Assembly: GCA_003991915.1 (NCBI GenBank)
Contig: RQTK01000358.1
Coordinates: forward strand, 32,040-96,039
DNA from: Elysia chlorotica
Taxonomy: Eukaryota > Mollusca > Gastropoda > Plakobranchidae
DNA: 64,000 nucleotides
Direction: 5' to 3'
The notes beneath the pieces were generated by a model. The model worked only from the letters and a program-made list of their open reading frames with translations. It ran no database searches and was not told the origin of the DNA. Position numbers and translations under genes: made by a program. Of the stretch, positions 35,659-48,463 are shown piece by piece (position 1 is the stretch's first letter; each line of letters opens with the position of its first letter).

Positions 35659-35899
35659 CAAAGACTCTGCGAATTACACGACTAAAAGGGATCACATAAT
35701 CACGCCCTACGGCATGAGGTTTTCTGACCGCTCCTTGGCTCCGCGTGTCAGGGATATGGCTATATAATGGGTTTAGTTGAGTTGAGTTTGTTTTAACGTC
35801 CAGCATCAGCACTATATATGGCTATATATGGAAACAGGTGCAGATAACCTAACCTATCGTCTTCGTTTTTGTTACGTGCCTTGCTATCGCAAGGCATCT
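35659..35899 (+). mobile_element. MITE-like TIR element interrupted by a SINE tail
   Basis: It starts AAAGACTCTGCGAATTACACG and ends GCTATCGCAAGGCATCT, with the internal family landmarks CACATAATCACGCCC, TTTCTGACCGCTCCTTGGCTC and ACCTATCGTCTTCG. A truncated SINE with its own target-site duplication sits at 35754-35828. The second CCAAT box is disrupted at that insertion. Confidence 0.65.
35754..35828 (-). mobile_element. 5'-truncated SINE tail with 13-bp target-site duplication
   Basis: ATATGGCTATATA at 35754-35766 and again at 35816-35828 frames a ~49-bp insert. Its minus strand reads GTGCTGATGCTGGACGTTAA, the SINE tail. This is a very short retroposed copy, keeping only the 3' end, inside the TIR element. 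Confidence 0.75.
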
Positions 35900-36072
35900 A
35901 CTCACGATCGCTGACAACCCTTCACCAACGGGAAAACCCGTTCCGGCCGTGCATTCAGCGCCGCTCATACATGCAGGTCTCTCTCTACTGCACGTGCAAG
36001 CGATACGGGAGCCGGCGTCCGCTCGCTCTGACCACTGGTGACATTAATGGTCAAACGGACAGCTCATCAATG
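35900..36072. other. Mixed-composition stretch
   Basis: A short 69-codon plus frame covers 35869-36078 but overlaps the transposon end and is not credible. Confidence 0.35.
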
Positions 36073-36104
36073 GCTTGAATGCTTGAATGCTTGAATGCTT
36101 GAAT
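36073..36104. repeat. (GCTTGAAT)4 octamer repeat
   Basis: Four exact head-to-tail copies of GCTTGAAT. Confidence 0.95.
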
Positions 36105-37620
36105 AGCTTGTCACCGTGTCGACCACTCCACACAATGCGCTCGGACTTCGATCTATTCAGGTATTTGTGATCGCGAAAATCGGCCAGTGATAAAGCTTGG
36201 TCCAGGTCTCTAGCTAACCAAAGGCCAGATTCGGTGGCTTCCAAGCGTGAAATTGAAGGTTTTAGACAAGTGATTATGCTTTTAACTCTATCATAACCAC
36301 AGCTCCCGGGGTATTGAAATTTAATAAAAGTCTGCTCAGACCGCCAAAGACTGATTTCTGTTGGTTTAGACCGCCAAAGACACCTGGCTGATGGTTCTAC
36401 GAAGGTCTACTAAATCATTTCAGCAAACACATGCAACAACATAGCTTTGTCTCGGGAAGTAAATTAAGGAACAGATTTTTTGTATATTTCTTTGAGTTTC
36501 ACATCAACGAGCGCCTCGCTTTAAAGCTTTCTTGTCATTTTGTATATATTTGTATGGTTTATACCAATCAGTTTCGTATCAAGGCTCTGATGTACTCTTT
36601 AGTACAAATATTGTTTTTTGCTTATTGACATTTTGAAACAAATATTTTTTTGGGGGAATAAACATGTATCTCATTCTGGCTTTTTTAGAATCCGTCAGAC
36701 AGAGATATAGATCTAAAAAAAACACAAAAAAAACAAAACAAAAAAAAAACGAAATAAATTAGAAAAACCGATCTGCACAAAAATGAGATCTTCAGCCTTA
36801 TTAAAATAAACTAATCGACAGGGTTTTTATAGATATATCAAGCAGTATTTTCAGTCCAAATTCTACTGCGTGTTTATTTTATTCTTTTCATACACAACCC
36901 ATGGTGATACCATGTAATGCACTATAATAAAAGTGCGCAAGCACCATTACGTTTATAAAAAACAACAGCACAACAACTAATGTATCAACACTAGCTAAGC
37001 CTTACAGTTAATAACACAATGCACAACATTTCTAAATCAATTTAGCCTCTAAGAAAGTCACTAAAAGGTTTTAGCGTTGCTTTTGTATAGAAAAGATGAT
37101 TATAGATTTCCATACTTATAGTGTGAAGCCATTTCTCACAATTGAATTGAAAAATCTCATTTCTTCAAATGAAAAGCAAGGCCAGGCCGCTTCTGTTTAT
37201 AGGCTTCACAAAAATGCATTTATCAAAGCGATCGTAAAACCATTGCAAGCCAGGGTAATAGACCGATCAGTGCGTGGAGATTGATGTTCTACGCATATTT
37301 CTATGGTCGAATAATGATAAAGGATACTCTTACAGGCTCGATAATAGTACTTGACTCTCAGAATCCTGAAAGGTTTCGTTTAGGGTAGAAAGGAACTAGA
37401 GAGGAAAAGAGGAGGAAAAATAGTATACTATGTTGGCATTCCCAGAGGAGAAGGAAAGCTAGAACTATTAAGTCTTATTCATAATGCTGTTGTTATTAGG
37501 CATTATAATGTCAATAAAATGGGTTAATATTAGTAAAAAAAAATTGGAAAAGAGAACTAAATTTTATCAGCTAAAATTCACCTTTTCTATTTTTCCTTGT
37601 CAAGGAAAGGATGTTAATTA
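36105..37620. other. Gene-free stretch
   Basis: AT-rich. A 14-bp direct repeat AGACCGCCAAAGAC occurs at about 36338 and 36369. Frames of 62-66 codons have no recognisable features. Confidence 0.4.
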
Positions 37621-37652
37621 AAAAACAACAACAACAACAACAACAACAACAA
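37621..37652. repeat. (AAC)n microsatellite
   Basis: About ten AAC units. Confidence 0.95.
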
Positions 37653-38584
37653 TATAGTAATGTTTTAAAAAAAAGGAAATTGGTTAAATAACAATGACCT
37701 CGTCAAAGTTTTTGGCTTGACTGTATACATCATTACCTTTATTCAAACAACAAGAACAAAAAACGTCCTTCAAAAATTTTGTGTAAAGTCTACAGACAAA
37801 CAATGTGAAAAAGAAGTCATTAAATCGAAAATAAATAACTGAACTAAACAAATAATATAAATACATACATTATAGCATGAAACTTCTAGCGTTACCTCGC
37901 TTAAACAAGGCACCACAAAAATGGTTGTTGTTCCTAAAATGTACATGTTTTATAGAGTTGCAATGTTTGTGTTTGGTTCTCTGAACTACAAGTATATAAA
38001 AAAAGGAATTGAAGCGACCAGGTGTCTTTAATAAACACCAATTTATTTTTAACTATTTCTTTTTCACGCCGACACCAACCTGTGGGATTTTTTTACCGTA
38101 TAATATGTGCGTGTTGGTAGATGAAAGAAAAGCTCGTCGAAAAGGTTTACGACTCGATCTTCACCAGTTTTGTCCATTATGCCCAAGATTTGTTCGTTCA
38201 GCATAATTAATTTTCCTCTATCCGTGATGGAGACGAAAGATGGTAAAGCAATAAGATAGAATCAGGTCTTATACAAACACACCGTGTGAGTTATTTCTTC
38301 CAGACCCGTTCTGTCAACAAATATTCTTTTATATGTGTATAATGCCTACGTTTTATTATCTAGATCGTTAAATATTAAAATACAAGGTCATGGATGCTTT
38401 TCAAATATGAGACACAATTCCATTCATCATTATTTATACCTTTAAATGTTTTGTCCTTTGGTATAGAGCATGGAGGAGTTTTTCAACAGGTGAAAAGGTT
38501 TGAAAACTATTATAGTGCATTTAAATGAAGCAGAACTAAAGATTTTTTTTGGCTCAAAAAAAGGTTTACAGGTGCCTCTTTCTC
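37653..38584. other. Gene-free stretch
   Basis: AT-rich, nothing supported. The 65-codon frame at 38009-38206 has a mixed composition without recognisable motif. Confidence 0.4.
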
Positions 38585-38598
38585 AAAACAACAACAGC

Positions 38599-38664
<66 letters not shown>

Positions 38665-38680
38665 AGCAACAGCAGCAACA
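38585..38680. repeat. (AAC)n microsatellite
   Basis: About 80 bp of AAC, mostly pure, ending in AGC/AAC variants. Poly-Asn, poly-Thr and poly-Leu frames come from it. Confidence 0.97.
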
Positions 38681-41600
38681 GCGAAAACATCAGATATAAA
38701 TAAACTAGAAAAAAACAAAAACAAAAAACAGAACAAAACATAACTCGTGAAAAAAGTATATAAATATCATGCAAGAAAAAATATGTTTTTTTTTTATCCA
38801 TACTAAACCAAATAATGTGAAAGACTTTACGATGCATGTTTCTTTTAGCTAGAAATACATGAACGTAATATTAATTAAAACGACGCCAGTGTACGAAAAC
38901 CCCCACAAAACCAATATTTTATAGCGATGTCATGGCTTGTCTCGTACACAAAGACGGTAAAAGAGGGGAATAAATGGGTTTACATAGACATAATGAAGGA
39001 GAAAAAATGAAAAACGATTTATAATAATAATAAAGGTTTTGCCTTGAGACGTTGGATTTCTATTTTTCCCCAATAAAGAACTCAGAGTATATACGATTTG
39101 CTTTATTAAAAAGGAAGCGCCATTAAATTTTAACAAATAAGTATGAGCTACATATAATACATTAAAACAACAGTGATACATGGATAAATATACGGAAAGA
39201 TAGATGGATAGATAGATTGATGGATAGATCAAAAGGATACATAAATAGATATATAGAAAGAAAGATAGATAGACTAATAATATATCATAGATATAAATAA
39301 AAATTGATGTATATAATTATTGTAAAGGAACAGCAAGAAAAACAATCTCAGACACATTCTTTTGAAATCACTCGTTTATGTGTAAAAAAAAGTTTAGAAA
39401 AGAGGAAAAAAACGACTTACAAAACACAGCAATACATCATTCGATTCAGGGCATGGACACACAAATTAAGAACAACGTACGTTGTGGTACATATATAATA
39501 TGGGAAAAAGTTAATTAACTTAGGCAACATTGACAAAGAGAACATTCTTTTTTATATGTTTGTACCTAAAATAAATATACTGCCAAGCCCCATCTGCTGC
39601 CTAGATAAAGCTCACTCAGTCATATACCTTGAGACAACCAGGGTGAAAAAAAACAGCTAAAAAATCAGGCCAGGGATACACGTAAAATATGATTTTACAA
39701 CAGTATTAATAAACAGTTTAACTGCAATACTCCAATTTGAAGGAGAAAAACAAATTACAAGGAGAAAAAGTAGGTTTACAGGTTCATTCCTTCTTTCCTT
39801 TTGTTCACCTCTTCTAAGGATACATTTTTAAATGTAAATTCTAGGTTATTGTTTAAAATAATCACGTATGGTTTTGTCTAGTCGGATTGCTAAGGTAAAA
39901 AAAAAAAGATATGGCTTGGAGCAAAGGTAGTGTTGTTTTTCTAGGACATGCGGCAAACCTAATGTTTGGACAATCATTAAGTAGAATAAATAAATCAACT
40001 GTAAGGCTCAACGCACCGCGTATCCTAGATTTAAGGCCTGGTGAAGAAATAAACAGTGAACCTAGCTAATAATGTACTTTCTGCACGGTGGTCGAATGCA
40101 AGAGAAATATTGTAGTAAATATAGGCACTTGGCAATTATTAAAAGCTAGATGCCGCTTGGTAATCGCACAGTGTGGGATATACAGTTTAGAATTTAGAGG
40201 CTTCAGAACATTATTGAATTAAAATCTTTGGCCGACTTGTAAGTTTTCCACGATTTTATAAGAACGACGCTTCAACTCATACTGCGGTACCGGGTGTTCA
40301 TATACATGAGCTTTGAACTGACAATTCGAGAAGACATAATAAATTTTTTATGAAAGTAATGCAAAAACATATAAACATAATGTGGATGGAGACAGATAAC
40401 TTCAACTTTATTGTTTAAATTTTCTTTTCAATTTTTAACCGTTAATATGCATAATCAAAATACTGATTAAAAACTGTAATGAGCTTATTAAGTATCAAAA
40501 CATTCTTGGTTTAAAAAAGCACCTGACGTAGTGGATTGGTGAAACAAAATTCGAGTGCATTTGGTCATTAGTAATTAATAAATGGAACTTTACATAACGG
40601 CGACCAAGACCAGTTAAAAGAGATTTTTTATAGATTGCAAAGCTTCTAAATAAGCAAAGAATGAGAAAATCCATAAAACTAAAAACCTGCTGGAAGGTCT
40701 TCTTCATCCTTCTATTACCTTAGCCATTCTAGCTCTAAAAGTATTATATATATATATCTACTGAAGCTGTTTGCTGTTAGCAGCATCCATCGAGCTTCAG
40801 TCGGCACCGCCCTGATAAGGGACGTGAGCACATTCCCACACCTCAGGTGGTAGATCCCTGCAAAACCTATGTACCATTAATCTTGAAGCTTTAGGTACAT
40901 ACATGTTCTTGGAATGGCAGGTGTTTTCGGTTATCGGCTTTGTCCAAGGACAACTCCCCGGGTTTTGTCTTGCTTAGCAACTTTGCTTTGATTTTTTCAT
41001 CCATGTGAAGGCACATTAAGCCTGGAAATGATGGTTTTAGGACAGTATTGATTTTTGGGGGGTGTATTTTTGGTGTAATTGGAGAAAAAGGGAAAGTGTG
41101 ACTTTGAGACGTTCAATATGACGGTGCCTAGAAAGATCTTCACAAGTTCTTTTACACATTTTTGGTGGTAAATGACATTATTGCCTTCATCATCTTCGGT
41201 AATACCATCATGAGTAGTAATAACAAAAAAGTTATATGGACATTAATTTTATCAAAATACAAAGAGACTTGAAAGTTTTGTGCAGAAAAACAAGCAGAAT
41301 GTTATGCTAAGTTTCTTTTGCGCCCCTTGCATTTTTTTTTGTATGTCACAAATATGTTGCTTTAGAAAAATGTAATCACATCGATATAATCTAACAGCAA
41401 TGCAAATTTATTAAGGTGAGTAGCATGGATTTTTCTATAATGATTAATGAACAGTCTTTTTCAGAGTTTCTCAAAAGCATTGCATATGCAATAAAAAAAC
41501 AACAACAAAGATTACAGAGTAAAACGTGTGTTACGTTTAACTGTTGTTTCCTCAGCTGTATATTGACTTGTACTGTCTAATTTCTAAAATGGTCAAAAGC

Positions 41601-41695
41601 TTTAGCATTCAAGAATTGAGAAAAGAAATTTTACAACAGAGCTGACACTATGCTCCTCTAGCTGGGTAGAATCAAGTAGGATGTAATGGGACGGC
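38681..41695. other. Gene-free AT-rich stretch
   Basis: Three kilobases without a supported gene. It holds a degenerate GATA/GATG array at about 39196-39290 and a TA run near 40746. A mixed-composition segment at 40760-40930 includes CACCTCAGGTGGTAGATCC, whose core CACCTCAGGTG is palindromic apart from its centre. Confidence 0.45.
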
Positions 41696-41773
41696 AAGGT
41701 ACTCATGTTGAGAGTTTGCAACTAGGAATTCTTTAAGGTACTCGCGTTGAGAGTTTGCAACTAGGAATTCTTT
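41696..41773. repeat. 39-bp tandem duplication
   Basis: AAGGTACTCATGTTGAGAGT with the next 19 bp occurs twice head to tail, differing only at ATG/GCG. Confidence 0.95.
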
Positions 41774-42237
41774 GTTAGTATTGAATGATTCTACCCTCCA
41801 AATTTTAAGGATTGCATTGTAATATTACTGTTGAAAAAACACTATCTAAGAAAAAAATGACACTATTAGAGTTGTTACTGATAAGTAAGGCACTCCATTT
41901 CTAGTAATTATAATCGAGAAGCTCAAGATATCAGAAAACGTTTTCATTGGATAAACTTGGAGGCGTGATATATTTTCTCTTAGCATCTGTGATCAGCAAA
42001 TGAAGCAGCGTAGAAGAATCCAAAGTGTTAGTGATATTTGATAAGCGAACTGGATGAAACAGGTCAAGAGCTAGAGTAAGGGCCGTTCTCAGAAACAATG
42101 GCCGAGAAATCAAGTACAGTGTAGGCTAAGGACTCCTGTTAACAGACACTGTTATTGCATCAATCAGAAAAGTGGTTTTTTTGTTACTGTTGATTAATTG
42201 TGCTTTCTTGTATTTTCACAAGTATATGTATCAATCT
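41774..42237. other. Gene-free stretch
   Basis: No gene or repeat recognised. Confidence 0.4.
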
Positions 42238-42397
42238 CAGAGAGAGAAAGAGAGAGAGAAATGAAGAGATAAAGAGAGATGAAGGCTTAGGAAAAAAGAA
42301 GGAAGCAAGTAGATGGGTAGAGAAATAGATACGGAGTCCAAGATGAAAAGAACGAGAGAGAAAGTGAGGGAGAGAGAGAGCGAGAGAGACAGCGAGC

Positions 42398-42435
<38 letters not shown>
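42238..42435. repeat. (GA)n purine tract
   Basis: Interrupted GA array with a pure segment near 42404-42432. The Ser/Leu minus frames are artefacts. Confidence 0.93.
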
Positions 42436-42436
<1 letters not shown>

Positions 42437-42780
42437 TGTGACACATGTTCCTCCTTAATTTGTTTGCCATAAAGAGGTCAATATAAGCCTTTCCTTAGAT
42501 ACTTGCCTCTAACAACAGCTGGGACACATTCTGTAATGTTAAATAGGTTGAAAATAAGCTACGTATCACTTTTGGCTCAGATCATTCTAGACAGAACTGC
42601 CAAATTAGGCTGCCACCTAAGTGACTAACTTCAGCCAAATAAGTATAAGAAAATGTTTAGAAATCAATACGCATTTTGGGGCGTGGATTTTGGAATCTCC
42701 GCTATTTGGTAATAATAAGAGCTAAATTGGCATCGGATAAAATAATCCTAGTTAAAAGTACTAAGTTTTACCCTCGTGAT
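42436..42780. other. Gene-free stretch
   Basis: Ordinary AT-rich sequence with few CpGs, in contrast to the next segment. Confidence 0.4.
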
Positions 42781-43310
42781 GATCGAAAAACTAGATATAG
42801 GGCCGAACGTACAACGTTAGTTGACCTTTTTACTCGTTTTAAGATAGACGAATAAGAAGACTTACCACGAATTGTAAGCTATCATGACGTTGTAATTACG
42901 ACACTAGATCTAGAGTAAGTGCAACATTGCGGTAAGCCTACGAATCGATTTATACGATTACGAATTCTTAAGACTAGTCGCGATCTATCAAGAAGTTGTA
43001 CGCGTTTTGTAATAGGTCGGTGACCGCAGAAAAGTGTTCCATTATTTTGTCGATGTAATTTTCAGAAGAAAGTGCACGTTACCTTTAAACGAACTTTAAA
43101 ATTAATAGGGTTTCCCCAATCTATAAATACGAACTCAACGAAACACGAGTCGTGACTTCATTATTTAGTTCTTTTCGCTCTTAATTCGTTTTTTTTTCCT
43201 TTTAAGAGGTAAGGATTTGTTGTTGAAAGTAAAGAGCGTAGAGTCGCCTCATAAGTGTATCGTGTCTAGCCTTAGAAGTCTTTGCTGTAATTGGATTTCC
43301 TTAAGAGCAT
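42781..43310 (+). promoter_or_regulatory. CpG-dense block with CCAAT and TATA boxes
   Basis: About 32 CpG dinucleotides fall in roughly 480 bp that is still AT-rich, clearly more than its flanks and, by rough estimate, more than base composition predicts. Near 43113 lie CCCCAATC and CTATAAATACGAACTCAACG, a CCAAT box directly followed by a TATA box and then a possible initiator region. It could be a host promoter, or the promoter of an old LTR-type element or other mobile element. I see no coding part, primer-binding site or paired terminal repeat to support the LTR idea. Confidence 0.3.
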
Positions 43311-43451
43311 GATCTGTCTCTTAGTGGTTAATCATAATGGACATTTCGCTAACAGTTCTTGAAGGAAAAGGAGCGATGAGGTTGAAGAAGTAGGTAGCTG
43401 TTCTAGAAAGTAAAGTCAAATGGGTAAAGAGGGATGTAGTTACACCAGGTT

Positions 43452-43975
43452 GTTGGACATTGATACATGTCCTGTCGATTATACATTGCGACATTCATAA
43501 TTTAGACAGAGCACGCTTCGATGGCAGTATAATTTATTTTTTCGTTTCGTTTATAACATGAATTTTTGACCCGTCATCATGTTGTCATTCTACTTTGAGC
43601 AAAATTTTCAAAGTGCAAAAAAAGAAGTGTTGAACATTGATATCTGACTTGTCAAATTAGCATGACATTGCGAAATTTATAATTTAGACACAGCATGTTT
43701 TGGTGTTAGTAAGGTTTTTTCTTTCGTTTACAACATGAATTTTTGACCCGTCATCATGTTGTTATTCTACTTTGAGCAAATTGTTTAAAGTGCAAGCAAA
43801 AAAAGTGTTTAACATTGATATTTGACTGTCAATTAAGCATTCATAAATTCATATTTTAGACCAAGCATGTTTCGATATCATTATTTTGTTTTTGTTTGTT
43901 TTTGTTTCTTTTATTTTTTTAACCAGTCATTACTTTTCTATTTTAGTCTATGTGGTTCTTCTTACCATCATCCCG
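43452..43975. repeat. Three-copy tandem repeat, ~177-bp period
   Basis: GTTGGACATTGATAC (43452), GTTGAACATTGATAT (43629) and GTTTAACATTGATAT (43807) begin three units. Shared internal blocks are TAATTTAGACA, AACATGAATTTTTGACCCGT and TTCTACTTTGAGCAAA. Copies 1 and 2 are closest; copy 3 is worn and fades into T-rich sequence. Confidence 0.9.
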
Positions 43976-44119
43976 ACCCCATAGTCTAGTTTTATGTACT
44001 CCTACCTTCAAAACCCCCTCCTAAAAGCCCTTTTATTTCTTTTTTTTCTGTATCTCTGTCTCTATTTATCCATTTTGCCTTTCTGTATGTTTGACCTCCT
44101 GTCTGTCAGTCTGTTCGTA

Positions 44120-44167
<48 letters not shown>

Positions 44168-45159
44168 GTGGTTTTGTTTTCTCTCAATTTCACTTCTCCG
44201 CTATTTCAATCTTTGTATTTATTGGTACCATAACCTCTCTCACTCAGATCTTAGGTCTTTAGCTCTATTAGTTTTCCATGCCTATCCTAGACCTGTCTGC
44301 TTGTCTCACTAGTGTAAATGTCTCAATCTATCTCTCTCTTTCTTTGCCTCTCTCGAGTGTCTGAGCTTGTTTCTCCCCCTCCAATGCAATCTTCATTAAA
44401 AAAAAAAACTCGTACCACTCGCAATATAGCTATATAATTAGCTCACCTCTTATCTCCTTTCTGGAATCTGTATTCTCGATTTAGAGTTTCCATCATTTTG
44501 CGTTTTTTTTTTGTTTTGTTTTGTTTTGCGACCACCGTCTATCTTCACATTAGCCTGGACGGCTCGCAAACGCACTCACTAAAAACTGTAACTCAGGTCA
44601 AGAGTGTTTCTCTCATTTCCTACCAACTTGCTCACTGCTCACGCCAAAAGAAAGAATTGAACTCTGAAGAATGCCGGGATAGCGACCGCTCAAGTATCCA
44701 ATTGCCTGGGCTCCAAAGTGGTTTCTCCTGGTCGGTCCAACATTAGCGAATGGGGGAAATAATGTATCGATGGAGTGGTATTATGTATGTTATTATGTCT
44801 TTCTGTTTAGTTAGTCTTTCTATGATTAGTTCTTTCTGTTTTGTAAATCGTTGTATTCTTTGTTTGTTTTTCTGTTAATTTCACACTTCAGCTCTTTCTA
44901 TCTTTCTCTCTGCCAATATTTTCCTTTCCCTCTCCCAATCTTAATGAATCTAATTGTCTCCATTTCTATGTGCCTTTGCTTGTTTGTCTGTGTGCTGGTC
45001 TTGGTCTGTATCATTCTGTCCATCTAATAGACTTTTTCATACATACGTGTGTATGCCTCTAGGTTTGTTTGTTTGCCAATTTGCTAATTCTTCCTGTACC
45101 TCTTTCTGTCTTGCTGTCTATCAGTCCCTCATTCTCTCTATCTCTCTCTTTCTCTTTCC

Positions 45160-45205
<46 letters not shown>

Positions 45206-46220
45206 ATCCCTCACTCACTCGATATCTCCATTTCTATTCTTCTAAATATTTGTTCAAGTTATCTCGGCCATTTCTTCATTTCCCTCTACGTCTATGGTTA
45301 CAGCTCTTTTTCCTATTTGCTCACCTCTGTTTATTAAAATTTTCTTCGTGTTTGCTTTTTATTAAATGCTATTTACTTTGTATCTAATCTAAACGAAACC
45401 TGATTATTATGTTGACTCTTCATGATTCTTTGAAATGATTAAAAAACATAACAATCTATAATATAACATTTTTTTTTTAATGTTCGGTTCTCTTAACTAC
45501 CGAAGTTCTCTCAACAGTCTTTTACAAAAGTACATCCCAAGCCCCAAGCATAGATGAATAGTTAGAATACTGTTACTTTTCCGGTAAGCACTGGAACTGT
45601 AATTTGATTTAACGGAGCAAACACAGTAGGCCAGATAAAAACAACCAGGATGCCATTTAGTCGTTCATAAGAGTGAAATAAATTGAAAAACAAAACAAAA
45701 ACTATTTGTATGGTCAGAGCCATTCATAAAAACAAGTATTCAACTATCAACAATAAAAAAAACAAAATTTATTTAGAATTAATATCTTTATAATCCAATT
45801 TTCCCTCTCAACTTAAACACGTCCATGAAACATTTCCCATTACGAATATTTTACTTGTCAGACCAACTATTACAAGGAGAAATTAATTCTGAAACACGGA
45901 ATAGTTTAAAAAAATCGTATGCTTATTTTTTTTTACAAAAACACTCAATGCAATCTTTTGATAGCTTGCATTTCTCCTATAAAAAATAGTATTCCCTTTT
46001 CATCAAGATAACTCGCTCTGATGATATTTGTCGGATAAAACTAGCCTAGAAATAACTCGGATGGATCTGGAAAATAGGTTATATATATGCATAAACATTT
46101 TTTGTAAACCCTTGCCAAGTAAAAATACATGTATGGGCGTCGGGACATCCTGGCGCTAGACGTTAAAATCATAATGACTGTTGCTGTCCACAAAGGTGTT
46201 TGCAAAAATGAGTGCATAGT
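43976..46220. other. CT-rich and gene-free stretch
   Basis: Interrupted CT tracts at about 44036-44165, 44320-44360 and 45125-45220, the last including a pure CT array. The rest is T-rich. Ser/Leu frames up to 127 codons are translations of the CT tracts. At about 46150 GGCGCTAGACGTTAAAATC may be the end of a worn SINE tail. Confidence 0.6.
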
Positions 46221-46221
46221 G

Positions 46222-46320
46222 TGTACGGTTCGAGAGCTGGAGAGGTCGGTCGGTAGTGCTTACGATTGACAAGTAAAGGGTTAGAGGTTCAAATCTCAGT
46301 TTACGCTTGTAGCTTAACCC
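46222..46320 (+). mobile_element. tRNA-like SINE head
   Basis: GTCGGTCGGTAGTGCTTA forms an A-box-like segment and GAGGTTCAAATCTCAG holds a good B box about 35 bp further on. No conserved body follows. Confidence 0.5.
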
Positions 46321-48321
46321 TTTGACGCTTACCAACTCTTCTCAACTTCCAGAGTCAGCCATGTTTTAAGTTTGCTTTTTCAATCAAAAAGCGATTTCCT
46401 ATGACTAACTTTGGATGAGCAATATAAAGGAGCTTGAAATGGTCCATACGCATTATGACCTTTTATTAATACATGATTTTTTGTTGTTGAGAATTTAAGG
46501 GAATTAAAATAGAAAATGTTATTTGTGCCAAAGGTCCTCTTAGAAAAAAAATGTTATAACACAAAAAATAACAGCGGGAATAGTAATCAGAAAAAAAAAA
46601 TTAATACTGTGGTTTCAATCATTTTGACGGAACATTTTCTATTTATGTAGTATTCATAAGATTGGAATAAATTGAAGAGAAATAGAGAGAAAAGAAAGTG
46701 ACAGCCAACCAGAAAAAAATAGATATCTAAAAAGAAAGAAATAATCTTAATATCTAGGAAGTGTAAACATCGCATAAAGATTACACCAAGTTCAAAAAGG
46801 TAGAAACAATCGTCTAATCTTTCATTAGAAATCGTACTTTTATCCTAATAAATTATTTTACCAAAAATGGTTTGGAGATTTTAGGAATCTTCTCATCCCT
46901 ATTACTATATCTATAAATAACTCAACCGCGTATTCTTGATGCCTTGCCAAATTTTTTGACTGCGTGTATGTGGATCATTTTGAGAAACACGATACTCATA
47001 TTAATGAATAGAAATTAATGGCTTATTTTAGGAGGTTCTCTTGTTCCGTCTTCTATACAACCAAGTACTACAAACATTTGGCTTGGTTTTACAACACTAC
47101 CGACACAACAGCCAAGTATTGTCTCACCCCTTTAAGACCTACACTATTTTATTAGAGCTGGTGAGGCACTTAACCTATTTACTAAAACTTAGTATGGGTC
47201 TCCTAATTCACCGATAAAGCAGAAGACATGGAAAGCCTTTTAACACCAGCCTATTTGTAGAATGGTGTGGAATAGTTTTAAGACTGCGATGCCTCATTAT
47301 TATACTGGGCTAAAGTTTGGCTGTTGAAAATAAAAACTTCTTGTCACGGATAAATAAGTAATAAATGAACTGGGTAGAGCTGTGTTATGGTATCATTGTT
47401 TTTGTTCACATTTACATGTATATAATAATTATTGTCTGTGGATATATTCCACAATATTTTGTTGAGCTATACTGAATAACGAAGAGGGTGCAACTTAGTA
47501 TCTTATATTTATCATACATCAATGAAAATCCTCTAACTAAAAGGTGGTCGAATCTTCTACTATTTCTAAAATATGCTCATAACATTTTTTAATGGTGAGC
47601 TTTTGCGCTCGTTTTGTATCAACGGGAGAGTACAGACACATTTTTGGTACTACAATCAACGTGCATTGGCGAGCATATCTACTGAAAATGTCTTTGAAAT
47701 ACATTAAGAAATCAGAAATGAATAGTACAGGAATCATCTCGATACATACAGATATTAGCAGTGTGAGGCTGCTTCTGTATTTTTGCTAAAATTCACAAAC
47801 ACCACACTTTGTGTATAATAATAAGTCTTATTTTAATAAAATTAAAACATAAATTTAATACAACATATTGTAAACCCAAAAGAAAACAAACAAAACAAAC
47901 AAATCAAAAACAAAACAACAACAAAGCCCAACCAAAAATAAAATAAAATACGACATCAATATAGTGCACACTTACTAAATAATTATTGCCAAAAAAAAAA
48001 TAATGATACATTTCTCGCCGGTATCGCAGCAGGAGACCTTGACGCTCAAGACAAACACGTATATAATACCTCATAAACAGTCTATTAATCATTAAACACA
48101 CGCTTATGAGACTTGATGTAATTTACGACCTCATCAGTTCTACAGACTCCAGCTAGCCAGCACCCGCAACAGTAGCTTTTGTAGCAGCTGACCGGTTTCC
48201 CACATAATTATAGGTTAGTATGAACAAGGTAGGACGTAGGCTTAGGCGTCTGATTTTTGCACCGCAATGCATGGTTAGACAAGCGACTAAGTGTACTTTA
48301 CCTTTGTACTTAGATCCCCAA
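46321..48321. other. Gene-free AT-rich stretch
   Basis: Two kilobases with no gene, array or SINE I could support. Short frames of 62-66 codons look random. Confidence 0.45.
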
Positions 48322-48445
48322 AAGATGAATATTAATTATTCATTATTGCGGCGCATTTCAGCTGTGACCCTCCCTAAGCGATTGCCCTCAATCCCTGGCT
48401 CTTTGTGGGACAGAACCTCTCTATGTCTTTCCCGTATCCAAGAGA
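48322..48445 (+). repeat. Composite-array motif B, copy 1
   Basis: A unit with AAGATGAATATTAATTATTC, GCGGCGCATTTCAGCTG and CCCTCAATCCCTGG. Related copies follow at 48804, 49027, 49350 and 49708, each next to a SINE piece or array. It may be the body of an unrecognised SINE or MITE. Confidence 0.65.
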
Positions 48446-48463
48446 GTTTGTAATAAATATTTG

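Noticed and set aside
38500-38703. Poly-Asn/poly-Thr frames
   Set aside because: Translation of an AAC microsatellite.
40760-40930. Possible exon or SINE with CACCTCAGGTGG
   Set aside because: The composition differs from its surroundings, but there are no Pol III boxes, no match to the other SINE bodies and no sustained open frame.
42530-43470. Solo long terminal repeat of an LTR element
   Set aside because: The promoter-like block is suggestive, but I could not find defined TG/CA ends, a target-site duplication, a primer-binding site or any internal domain, so I kept it only as a CpG-rich promoter-like block.
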